A DNA stretch of 35,755 nt from Fimbriimonas sp. (GTDB lineage: Bacteria > Armatimonadota > Fimbriimonadia > Fimbriimonadales > Fimbriimonadaceae): positions 1 to 35,755 of the forward strand of contig JARLGV010000002.1 in assembly GCA_031292555.1 (NCBI GenBank), in the 5' to 3' direction. Position 1 is the first letter of the stretch; each line of letters starts with the position of its first letter. Positions 17,313-25,018 of the stretch are shown here, piece after piece. The notes beneath the pieces are model-generated. The model worked only from the letters and a program-made list of their open reading frames with translations. It searched no databases and was not told the DNA's origin. Made by a program: the position numbers and the translations under genes.

Positions 17313-17759
17313 ATGACCGAAGAACTAGGGATGTTGGTTAAGCAGCCTCCTAACGGCAAGGCGATTGAACTGCCGTTTCGGCAGTGGCGATTCTGGGCAT
17401 GCGCATTCGGCATGGTTCCACTTGCCTATGCGAACATCGTGCTCGTCTGGCTCTATTTCGACTCTTACATGGCCTTTCCCAGCGGGGCGGTCGTGCTTGC
17501 CGGCGCCTTCCTCCAAGTCCTGGCATGCATATGGGCAGTCGTTGCGAGCATACGCATGCTCTTGTGGGCAAAGGCGAAGCGCAAACGAGGGGCTCCGTCC
17601 GGGCTGTCGTACCTAAGGCTGTTCCTCTGCATTGCCGCGATCGTCTCCGTTCAGGCGCCGTTTATCGTTCTCGGGGCACGTCTCTCCGCTCCCAGAATCT
17701 CCGATGCTACATGGACGAAGGCAGCTTTCGGGTGGCGCCAAAAGAACCTCGGATTCTGA
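17313..17759 (+). CDS. Small multi-span membrane protein, unknown function
   Basis: A 148-residue protein with three clear hydrophobic segments: FWACAFGMVPLAYANIVLVW (about 28-50), VVLAGAFLQVLACIWAVVAS (about 60-82) and LRLFLCIAAIVSVQAPFIVL near 102-122. A basic loop KAKRKRG lies between the second and third. I recognise no family. The start at 17313 is chosen because TATACT lies just upstream and the residues before it have no membrane-protein character. It lies between the cysteine desulfurase and tRNA-Arg with no sign of an operon. Confidence 0.7.
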   Translation: MTEELGMLVKQPPNGKAIELPFRQWRFWACAFGMVPLAYANIVLVWLYFDSYMAFPSGAVVLAGAFLQVLACIWAVVASIRMLLWAKAKRKRGAPSGLSYLRLFLCIAAIVSVQAPFIVLGARLSAPRISDATWTKAAFGWRQKNLGF

Positions 17760-17820
17760 TCCTTTCGGGTTCGACCATCGGGCCGTCTACTTGGCGCTGC
17801 CAGCTTTGAGGTTCGCCGGG

Positions 17821-17826
17821 TACAAT
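17821..17826 (+). promoter_or_regulatory. -10 box (TACAAT) of tRNA-Arg
   Basis: TACAAT lies 11 nt before the mature 5' end of the tRNA, giving a leader of about 5 nt. No good -35 hexamer is visible at 17-bp spacing. Confidence 0.5.
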
Positions 17827-17837
17827 CTACGACCTGA

Positions 17838-17913
17838 CCGGACGTAGCTCAATGGATAGAGCATCAGTCTTCGGAACTGAGGGTTGGGGGTTCGAGTCCC
17901 TTCGTCCGGGCCA
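17838..17913 (+). tRNA. tRNA-Arg (anticodon TCG)
   Basis: A 76-nt cloverleaf with encoded CCA. The acceptor stem CCGGACG pairs perfectly with CGTCCGG, the D stem is GCTC/GAGC, and the anticodon stem TCAGT/ACTGA encloses the loop CTTCGGA. The T arm is GGGGG-TTCGAGT-CCCTT with two G-T pairs. An A in the D loop at the A20 position and the G discriminator fit an arginine tRNA. It ends 3 bp before the stop codon of a convergent gene. Confidence 0.95.
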
Positions 17914-17916
17914 AAT

Positions 17917-20900
17917 CTACCGCTTACTCCTTCCCGGTAACCTGACCGTTCCCTTGCGATCGACCTTGCCCCAACCTTGTCGATTGCCGCCGAGGGCCCG
18001 AAGAATCGACCGGTAGACGACACCGTACATGATCTGCCGATAGGCGAACCTCTGTAGGAACAGCCACCAGAGCGCACCATACCTCTGCCTTTCCAGACGG
18101 TAGGCCAGGAAGCCGGCCGCAAGTTCGGTCAGGAAAAAAACGGCGTAGAGGAAGCCGACTTGCGCCATCGAGGCCGATGCCGCCGGCAGGGCGGACAACT
18201 CGGCAGTCGGGTGCATACGATGATCGACGTACGCGCTCACATAACCGAAGAGTGAGTAGACAAGCTGCAGGTCAACCAATGGCGCAATCGCCTGGAAGAT
18301 GATCTGAAAGAGCCACAGCGCGGGAAGTGCGAGCCGCCCAAAGAATCCATAGTGGAAGAGGGCCCCTCGGTGTTTCCACAGGCACTGGAGCGTCCCGTAG
18401 GCCCATCGGAAACGCTGACGGAAGAATGCCCGAATGCTCTCCGGAGCTTCCGTATAGGCGAGCGCCTGCGCCTCGTTCTCCAACCGGAAACCCGCCCGGC
18501 GGAGCCGCCATGTCAGATCCATGTCCTCGGCGAGGGTATCGGTGACGTACGATCCGACTTCAAGAACCGCCGACTTCCTCCAGGCTCCAATCGCACCGGG
18601 AACGACCGTTATCGCATTCAAGAGCGCATAGGCGCGGCGGTCGATATTTTGGCTTGTCGTGTACTCGACCGCCTGCCATTGCGTGAGGATGTTCACCTCG
18701 TTGCCAACCCGTACGTTCCCCGCCACGGCCGCGATCTTCGAATCCTCGAAATGGCGGACCAAGAAGCCGACTGCATGGGAATCCAACTGAGTATCGGCAT
18801 CGAGCGAGACGATAATCTCTGAATGGCTGGCCTCGATGCCGTCGTTTAGGGCGGCAGACTTCCCACCGTTCGGCCGCTGAATCAGCCGAACCCTTGGTTC
18901 GGTTCCGAAGGCGGCAATCACGGCGTCGGCGGTGCCGTCGGTCGAGCCGTCGTCGACGACGATCAATTCGGCAAGCGGGTATTGCGAGCCCAGGACGCTG
19001 GCGATCGTGCGCGCGATAACGGCCGCTTCGTTGTACGCGGCAATCACGACCGAAACCGTTGGCTGATAGGTCGCCGAAAAGACCCGCCGTTTCTGACGGA
19101 CCTGGTAGACGATCGCCAACGGCGTGATCAGCCCCATGCGAAGGAACCCAAGCCAGATAGCGCCAAGAAACCCGATCGCAAGAAGCCAATCCGACGTAAA
19201 GACCAGCTCAAACACGATTCGGTCGAGGAAGATGGTCGACCTTTCGGCGGACGTGATGTCCGGCATGATTTGCTTCGGCGAGCGGCCCAGGAGCTTCGCG
19301 ATACTTACGAAGCGGTAGCCTTGGGACTCTAGCTTCGGCACAAACATCCTCATCGCCGCCACTGTCGCCGTGCGATCTCCGCCTGCGTCGTGGAGAAGTA
19401 TGATGTTGCCCTCGTCGTTGGTCGCTTCGCTCCGCCTTATCTGCGACAACACGTCGTCGACAATGTCCTGCGCCGTCTTCGGCCGATATTGGTTGTTGCC
19501 CAGATCGACCTTAAGGTTCCAATCTTGCGGGTCGATCTTTTCTCCCACCGTGACGTAGTGGAGTTGGTCCGCAAGCGTCACCGGAATCAGTTCTTCCCGG
19601 TTCGAAGGCTCGGAGTCGGCGTTGTACGGCGGCCGAAACAGAATCGTCGACTTGCCCAAGATCGTTTCAAGCGCCCGTTGCGTCGCGTTGATTTCGAGAT
19701 TCGCCCTAAACGTGCCTACTTCACCCAAATTGACGTGAGTGAACGTATGGTTCCCAATCTCGTGGCCCTCGTCGTATTCGCGCTGGATCAGGTTCGAGTG
19801 CTCCTCAGCGTTCTTGCCGACCACGAAGAACACAGCAGGCACGTGAAGGTCCTTGAGAGCATCCAGGATGATCGGCGTATACGTCGGGTCTGGCCCATCG
19901 TCGAAGGTGAGACACAGCTCCTTCTTGACGTACCCGGTATGGCCCAAAACATAGGGAAACGCGTATTTCCGGTATGTCTGGCCGATGATCAAACCGGTCT
20001 CCGGATCGAGCTTGAACTCGCGCTTGCCTGACGTAGGCAGGTCCTTCACTTCGAGGATTTCGCCCTTCCCCTCGTTTGCAATGAAGTAGGGGAACTTCAC
20101 GTCTTCCAGCGGCTTCACAGTCATTTTCTTTGTGAAGCCGCTCGGGCCAAGGAACGACCAGATGCCGGGATCCTCCTGGCCGAGATCCCAGACTCCGGCC
20201 CCCCGAATGCGATAGTCGCGGGCAAGCAGCCATTGGTTATAGGCCGACGCGGCATCCAACATCCACACGGTGTGTTTTACGTCGTCGTCGTCTTCGTACT
20301 GGAATGTGCTGTTCAGGCTGTCGTCATCGAAATGAATAACCTTTTGAGGAGGCGCGTCTTCGTACCCTTTTGCGGTGTCCAGAGCCTCCTGATAGCTGAG
20401 GCTTTCCGCCGTCTTCTTCTTGGGGCTCCAGTCGTAGGCGTAGCTTCCGATTCCAAGAACGAGTTTGTCGGGCGGTATCGCTTGCAGGGCTTTGCTGAGA
20501 ACATTCTCGCACCAGTCGATGCTTGCGATCGGCCCGACGGGGTCGTCCTCCGCATGCTCGTCATACGCCATGAGCAGAATCCAGTCGCACGGCTCCGCGA
20601 TCTTATTCTGGTTCTTCGCCGGAAGCTCCGCCTCGACATCGGCGGTTACCCGAAGGTCCTTCGGTTCAAATACCTCCCGAACAAGGGCCAGAAACTCGGC
20701 AAGGCGGTCGTAATCCGATCCCGCCAGGTTCTCCAGATCAATGTTGATGCCCTGAAAGCTGTTCGCCAAGAGCCAGTCTCTGAGCTTGATGGCGATGTCG
20801 AACTGACTCGCCTTGGAGGCGAGCAGCTTGTGCGCGACATCGGGATTCCAGACTCCTTGCCGGCTGTTACTAAGGAGAGGAACGATTCGCAAGTCGGCTC

Positions 20901-21396
20901 CATGGGCCAGGGAAAGAACCGTAACGTTCTTTGGGTTCTCTTCGAGGTCGAAGTCGGAGAAGTCGATACCCTTGCCGTCAGGCGTCAAGGTCAACCACGC
21001 CGGGATCAGGTGGGTTAAGTGGGATTTGTACGCGTTCAGCGAGTGAATGCCAGACTCTTCCCATGGCGCGTAGAACCCGGCCATGATCTTATCGACCCGC
21101 TCGGGAGGCTTCTTGGGCTTCGCCTTCGAACGGGCGATTTCAGCGTAGAGGTCCTTTCGAATCCGGCTGCTTTTCAGGATCGCGGCCGACGAACTGACGT
21201 CTCTGAGGTTGGCAAGCAGGCCGGCGTTTCGGTGCAATTTGGCCTCTGGCTCCCGGAGTGACGGGATGGTGAAGCAGAGGATGAGCGCAAAGAGAGTGCT
21301 CGTAACCGCGGCAACCGAACTGATCACGGCGGCTATCCGAGACATTCGCACGCTGCGCTTGCCGTGCGGGTCGTAAAAAACCGGTTTGGATTCCAT
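17917..21396 (-). CDS. Trifunctional fusion: GH18-like domain, NodB polysaccharide deacetylase, processive GT2 synthase
   Basis: A 1159-residue inner-membrane protein. Residues about 17-47 are an N-terminal membrane span. Residues about 105-425 are a GH18 chitinase-like barrel with GINIDLENL near residue 217, which keeps the catalytic DxE end of the DGxDxDxE motif. Residues about 490-705 are a CE4/NodB deacetylase with TFDDGPD, HTFTH, RPPYN and ILLHDAGG. A membrane span follows near residues 730-755. The GT2 domain runs from about 780 with VVIAAYNEA, VVDDGSTDGT, SLDADTQ, TLAEDMDLTWR and QRFRW, the synthase motifs of PgaC/NodC/hyaluronan-synthase-like enzymes, and ends in several membrane helices. 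The inference is one protein that polymerises a beta-linked GlcNAc-type polymer inside and deacetylates and cleaves it outside. No ribosome binding site is obvious; pgi lies upstream on the same strand. Confidence 0.9.
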   Translation of the reverse strand: MESKPVFYDPHGKRSVRMSRIAAVISSVAAVTSTLFALILCFTIPSLREPEAKLHRNAGLLANLRDVSSSAAILKSSRIRKDLYAEIARSKAKPKKPPERVDKIMAGFYAPWEESGIHSLNAYKSHLTHLIPAWLTLTPDGKGIDFSDFDLEENPKNVTVLSLAHGADLRIVPLLSNSRQGVWNPDVAHKLLASKASQFDIAIKLRDWLLANSFQGINIDLENLAGSDYDRLAEFLALVREVFEPKDLRVTADVEAELPAKNQNKIAEPCDWILLMAYDEHAEDDPVGPIASIDWCENVLSKALQAIPPDKLVLGIGSYAYDWSPKKKTAESLSYQEALDTAKGYEDAPPQKVIHFDDDSLNSTFQYEDDDDVKHTVWMLDAASAYNQWLLARDYRIRGAGVWDLGQEDPGIWSFLGPSGFTKKMTVKPLEDVKFPYFIANEGKGEILEVKDLPTSGKREFKLDPETGLIIGQTYRKYAFPYVLGHTGYVKKELCLTFDDGPDPTYTPIILDALKDLHVPAVFFVVGKNAEEHSNLIQREYDEGHEIGNHTFTHVNLGEVGTFRANLEINATQRALETILGKSTILFRPPYNADSEPSNREELIPVTLADQLHYVTVGEKIDPQDWNLKVDLGNNQYRPKTAQDIVDDVLSQIRRSEATNDEGNIILLHDAGGDRTATVAAMRMFVPKLESQGYRFVSIAKLLGRSPKQIMPDITSAERSTIFLDRIVFELVFTSDWLLAIGFLGAIWLGFLRMGLITPLAIVYQVRQKRRVFSATYQPTVSVVIAAYNEAAVIARTIASVLGSQYPLAELIVVDDGSTDGTADAVIAAFGTEPRVRLIQRPNGGKSAALNDGIEASHSEIIVSLDADTQLDSHAVGFLVRHFEDSKIAAVAGNVRVGNEVNILTQWQAVEYTTSQNIDRRAYALLNAITVVPGAIGAWRKSAVLEVGSYVTDTLAEDMDLTWRLRRAGFRLENEAQALAYTEAPESIRAFFRQRFRWAYGTLQCLWKHRGALFHYGFFGRLALPALWLFQIIFQAIAPLVDLQLVYSLFGYVSAYVDHRMHPTAELSALPAASASMAQVGFLYAVFFLTELAAGFLAYRLERQRYGALWWLFLQRFAYRQIMYGVVYRSILRALGGNRQGWGKVDRKGTVRLPGRSKR

Positions 21397-21450
21397 GTTT
21401 CTTGCGAATCGCTACATGAAGTAGGGTGAGCCGTCGCCGATCATGACGAA

Positions 21451-21468
21451 AGGCCGCCGAGGCAGCCT
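21451..21468 (-). terminator. Possible terminator of pgi
   Basis: On the minus strand AGGCTGCC and GGCGGCCT form an 8-bp RNA stem with one G-U pair and a tight loop, followed by TTTCGT. It lies about 90 nt after the pgi stop and ahead of the fusion-protein gene. The U-tract is short, so the call is tentative. Confidence 0.4.
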
Positions 21469-21560
21469 AACGAGAAGAGCCCCTCAATACACTCCTCAAA
21501 CTGCGACGCGACTTGCTCCAACCGCTACGCAATACTACCTGGCATCGTCCTGGGAACCGA

Positions 21561-23240
21561 TTATCGAAGATCGGCGGAGCCCTTTCGATACCGATTCATA
21601 AGAGTCGCCGTCGAACTGTCGTGGGGCGCCCCGCCGTTCGGCTTCCCTTCAAACTCGTCGAGGATCCGCATCGCCAGCTTCTTGCCGAGCTCCACTCCCC
21701 ACTGGTCGAACGAATCGATTTGCCAGATCGCGCCCTGGGTAAACACGATGTGCTCGTAGAGGGCAATGAGTTTGCCAAGCGTACGCGGCGTGAGCTTGTC
21801 GACAAGGATCGTGTTCGAGGGGCGGTTACCTTCGAACGTCTTGTGAGGTACGAGATCTTCTTTCTCGCCGCTCCTTCGCACTTCTTCGGCGGTCTTGCCG
21901 AAAGCCAACGCCTCAGCCTGGGCGATCGCATTCGCGGCAAGGATGTCGTGATGACGCCCCAGCGGGTTCAAAGACTGCAGGAACAGGATGAAGTCGCACG
22001 GAATGAGCCGAGTGCCCTGATGAATTAATTGGTAGAAGGAATGTTGACCGTTCGTACCCGGCTCTCCCCAGTAGATCGGCCCCGTCATGTAGGACACCAC
22101 GGCGCCGGACTTGGTCACGCGCTTGCCGTTGCTCTCCATCGTTAGCTGCTGGAGATAGGCTGGAAAACGCTTGAGGTACTGCTCGTAGGGTAGGACGGCG
22201 CTCGTATGGGCGCCGAGGAAGTTGCTGTTCCAGATGCTGAGCAGCCCCATCAGCACCGGCAGGTTCTGCTCGAACGGCGCGGTTCGGAAGTGCTCATCCA
22301 TCTCGCGAAAGCCTTCAAGCATCTTTCGGAAGTCCGCCGGCCCAATCGCGAGCATTGTGGAAAGACCGATCGAGGAGTCCATCGAATATCGGCCACCGAC
22401 CCAATCCCAGAATCCAAACATGTTGGCCGGATCGATTCCAAATTCCCTGACTTTCACCTCGTTCGTCGAGACCGCGACGAAGTGCCGCTTGATCGCGTCT
22501 TCGTCCTTCAGTTTTGCGAGCACCCAGGCCCGGGCGGACAACGCGTTCGTCATCGTCTCGAGAGTCGTAAACGTCTTGGAGGACACTACGAACAGCGTGC
22601 TATCCGGTTCCAAGTCGTGAGTCGCTTCCACGAAATCGGTCCCGTCCACATTCGACACGAACCGGAAGGTCAGATTTCGAAGGCTGTAGGGTCGGAGCGC
22701 CTCGAAGGCCATCACCGGGCCAAGATCCGAGCCGCCGATGCCGATATTCACGATCGCCCGGATCGGCTTGCCGCTATGGCCGCGCCAGACGCCGGCCCGG
22801 ACCTTATCGCAGAAATCCGCCATCTGATCCAGAACCTTGTGCACGCCTGGAACGACATTGACGCCATCTACGAAGATCTCCGCATCCTTCTTGGCCCGAA
22901 GGGCGGTATGCAGGACGGCGCGCCCCTCGGTGGTATTTATCTTCTCGCCGGTGAACATCTTCTCGATCTCCGCGCGAAGACCGGACTCCTCGGCCAACCG
23001 GTGCAGGAGAGCCAGAGTAACGTCGGTCACCCGGTTCTTGGAGTAGTCGAGGTAAATTCCCGCGCCCTCCGCCACCAATCGCGCGCCGCGCTTCTTGTCT
23101 TCCGCGAATAGGTCGCGCAGGTGTAGTCGCTGAACCGCGGGAGCGTGTGCGTTAAGGGCGGTCCAAGCCGGGAGATCGGTTAAAGATGGCACCCCCTTTT
23201 TGTACCCGCATTCGTCGAGCGATATTCGCCCCGGAGCCAT
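21561..23240 (-). CDS. pgi: Glucose-6-phosphate isomerase
   Basis: A 559-residue enzyme that interconverts glucose 6-phosphate and fructose 6-phosphate. Diagnostic segments are [41 protein letters not shown] and [20 protein letters not shown], the PGI signature 2 region. The C-terminus has [14 protein letters not shown] start at ATG 23240 ([11 protein letters not shown]), because the in-frame extension to 23384 lies antisense to nothing homologous and overlaps the end of mutM. A purine-rich GAGAGA precedes the start. The gene follows mutM by 46 bp on the same strand, so the two may be co-transcribed. It is functionally linked to the zwf-gnd-pgl cluster 17 kb away. Confidence 0.95.
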   Translation of the reverse strand: MAPGRISLDECGYKKGVPSLTDLPAWTALNAHAPAVQRLHLRDLFAEDKKRGARLVAEGAGIYLDYSKNRVTDVTLALLHRLAEESGLRAEIEKMFTGEKINTTEGRAVLHTALRAKKDAEIFVDGVNVVPGVHKVLDQMADFCDKVRAGVWRGHSGKPIRAIVNIGIGGSDLGPVMAFEALRPYSLRNLTFRFVSNVDGTDFVEATHDLEPDSTLFVVSSKTFTTLETMTNALSARAWVLAKLKDEDAIKRHFVAVSTNEVKVREFGIDPANMFGFWDWVGGRYSMDSSIGLSTMLAIGPADFRKMLEGFREMDEHFRTAPFEQNLPVLMGLLSIWNSNFLGAHTSAVLPYEQYLKRFPAYLQQLTMESNGKRVTKSGAVVSYMTGPIYWGEPGTNGQHSFYQLIHQGTRLIPCDFILFLQSLNPLGRHHDILAANAIAQAEALAFGKTAEEVRRSGEKEDLVPHKTFEGNRPSNTILVDKLTPRTLGKLIALYEHIVFTQGAIWQIDSFDQWGVELGKKLAMRILDEFEGKPNGGAPHDSSTATLMNRYRKGSADLR

Positions 23241-23286
23241 TCTCTCGCACTTGACCAAGGGACCGATTGGCCCACATTCTTGACGA

Positions 23287-24129
23287 TCAGCTTTGCCGGC
23301 TCGGGATCCAGGCGGTCGTTCGTCCGGCGACCGTCTCCCGTCGAATCGCCTGACCGTCGATCTCGGAACTTCCCTTATGCCCACCCCATCGATGGGTAAA
23401 CAGCCATCCTTCTGGAAATCGGGCCGAATCGGCGTCGACCTCGACGGCGATCCGAATTACCTGTTCAATCGCTCGATGAAGCGCGCCGACCTCTTCCCCG
23501 CTCAGGTCGCAAGCAAGTCGCTGAGGAGCAATTCCCGCATGGTAGAGGACCTCGTCGGCAATCCAGTTCCCCACGCCGGCAAACACCGACTGATCGAGCA
23601 GCACGCCCTTGATAGCAACCTTGCGCTTGGCGAGGATGGTCCCGAGGATTTTTGGATCGGGAAGGCTGTTCATCACATCGAAGCCAAGCCGTTTGACCCG
23701 AGCGTCCGTTTCGGGGCCTTCCGACAGCCAGAGTCTGCCCAGTCGGCGGCCGTCAGTAAATGCAATTCGACGGCCATCTTCGGCAGTCAAAAGCAACTTC
23801 AGGAACTTCGGCGCCCCCTCGGCATCGTCCAGCGGAGCTTTGCCGTGGGAATGCAAGCGTAGGGATTCCGCGCCTACCTCGCGAATCCAGCCGCTCATGC
23901 CGAGGTGGCCAAAAAGCCATGGCTTCTCCTCCAGTTCCAACCACCAGAACTTTCCCTTTCGCCCGACTCCAGTCACCGTTTTGCCTAACAGGCACTCGAC
24001 ATATGCTTCGACCGGCGCACCAGATAGCACGATCGGATCGGGCATAACGACCGCTTCGGCAATCCTCTTCCCAATTAGGACTCGGCGCATGAGACGGCAC
24101 ACCGTCTCGACTTCGGGCAATTCGGGCAT
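23287..24129 (-). CDS. mutM: Formamidopyrimidine-DNA glycosylase/endonuclease VIII family, zincless
   Basis: A 280-residue base-excision repair glycosylase/AP lyase that removes oxidised bases such as 8-oxoguanine. The start [16 protein letters not shown] supplies the catalytic P2 and E3. [11 protein letters not shown] holds the conserved beta-hairpin lysine. The helix-two-turn-helix is [22 protein letters not shown]. The C-terminal finger, normally four cysteines, here reads [14 protein letters not shown] and then [13 protein letters not shown], with no cysteine but with the conserved arginine kept, as in the zincless fingers of NEIL1 and plant Fpg. The ATG at 24129 is fixed by P2; the longer in-frame version starting at 24180 would block the catalytic N-terminus. 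Substrate preference (Fpg versus Nei) is uncertain. Confidence 0.88.
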   Translation of the reverse strand: MPELPEVETVCRLMRRVLIGKRIAEAVVMPDPIVLSGAPVEAYVECLLGKTVTGVGRKGKFWWLELEEKPWLFGHLGMSGWIREVGAESLRLHSHGKAPLDDAEGAPKFLKLLLTAEDGRRIAFTDGRRLGRLWLSEGPETDARVKRLGFDVMNSLPDPKILGTILAKRKVAIKGVLLDQSVFAGVGNWIADEVLYHAGIAPQRLACDLSGEEVGALHRAIEQVIRIAVEVDADSARFPEGWLFTHRWGGHKGSSEIDGQAIRRETVAGRTTAWIPSRQS

Positions 24130-24221
24130 GGTAGAGAGGATGCCCGATCGAACGTCGTTGCGGCTACCGGCGATGGCCATTGCCGGGCAGGATCGTTAGC
24201 GGCGAAAGTCGTGAATGATTG

Positions 24222-24227
24222 TATGAT
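24222..24227 (+). promoter_or_regulatory. -10 box (TATGAT) of the exported methyltransferase gene
   Basis: TATGAT lies 24 nt before the ATG at 24252, within the 122-bp divergent gap to mutM. No convincing -35 hexamer is seen. Confidence 0.35.
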
Positions 24228-24251
24228 GAGTTCAGACTCCCTCCGGTCGTC

Positions 24252-24971
24252 ATGAAGAAACTCGTCCCGTCCCTGATCGTCCCTTGCTTCCTGGTATTCG
24301 GATTGGCTCTGGCTGCCCAATCTTCGCACCCTCCTTACGTCAAGATGTCGGACCACGATCCAGACGGGATCGGCGTGTCCTACCTGGGTCGCGAGATCGC
24401 GCAAGTGATGGGTCACGAGGCGGCCGACTGGCTCGACCGGCCAGAGCGCGAAGCCGAAGAAGCCCCATCCATGCTGGTCAAATCGCTCAAGCTCCAACCG
24501 GGTATGACGGTCGCCGACATTGGCGCCGGAAGCGGCTACCTGTCGTTCATGATGGCCAAGTACGTCGGCTCGAACGGCAAGGTCTATGCCGAGGACATCC
24601 AGCCGGAGATGCTCGACATCGTCAAGCAGAAGGCCAAGGAAGCCGGCGTCAAAACCGTGATCCCCTGGCTCGGCACCACGATCGACCCGAAGCTGCCCGC
24701 CAAATCGGTGGACCTGATGATCATGGTGGACGTCTATCACGAATTTGACAAGCCCTATGAGATGATCTCCAACATGGTCCCCGCGCTCAAGAAAGGCGGC
24801 CGTCTCGTGTTCGTCGAGTATCGAAAGGAAGACCCGAGCGTGCCGATCAAGGAAGTCCACAAGATGTCGGTGGCTCAGGTGAGAAAGGAGATGGCGATCT
24901 TCCCGCTCGACTACCGGGAAACCAGTGAGGTCCTCCCGCGCCAGCACATCATCGTTTTCGTCCGCCGGTAG
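24252..24971 (+). CDS. Class I SAM-dependent methyltransferase with signal peptide
   Basis: A 239-residue protein. Residues 1-22 (MKKLVPSLIVPCFLVFGLAL, then AA) are a Sec signal peptide followed by QSSHPPY. The methyltransferase fold starts near residue 70 with GREIAQVMGHEAADWLDRPE ahead of it. Motif I is TVADIGAGSGYLSFMMAKYV, the acidic ribose-binding end of the next strand is VYAEDIQPEM, and motif IV is LMIMVDVYHEF. The C-terminal strand reads HIIVFVRR. The fold is complete, so it should bind SAM. Related exported methyltransferases occur in several environmental phyla, and their substrate is unknown. The start at 24252 is chosen because it puts MKK directly before the hydrophobic core. It lies 47 bp upstream of another exported protein. 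Confidence 0.82.
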   Translation: MKKLVPSLIVPCFLVFGLALAAQSSHPPYVKMSDHDPDGIGVSYLGREIAQVMGHEAADWLDRPEREAEEAPSMLVKSLKLQPGMTVADIGAGSGYLSFMMAKYVGSNGKVYAEDIQPEMLDIVKQKAKEAGVKTVIPWLGTTIDPKLPAKSVDLMIMVDVYHEFDKPYEMISNMVPALKKGGRLVFVEYRKEDPSVPIKEVHKMSVAQVRKEMAIFPLDYRETSEVLPRQHIIVFVRR

Positions 24972-24974
24972 TGG

Positions 24975-24980
24975 GATAAT
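24975..24980 (+). promoter_or_regulatory. -10-like box (GATAAT) upstream of the metallopeptidase-like gene
   Basis: GATAAT begins 3 nt after the methyltransferase stop and about 38 nt before the ATG at 25019. It could give the downstream gene its own promoter. There is no strong -35 element. Confidence 0.3.
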
Positions 24981-25018
24981 CCAGACGTCGCCGCCCGGCG
25001 ACTCCGGATGGTCCGTCG

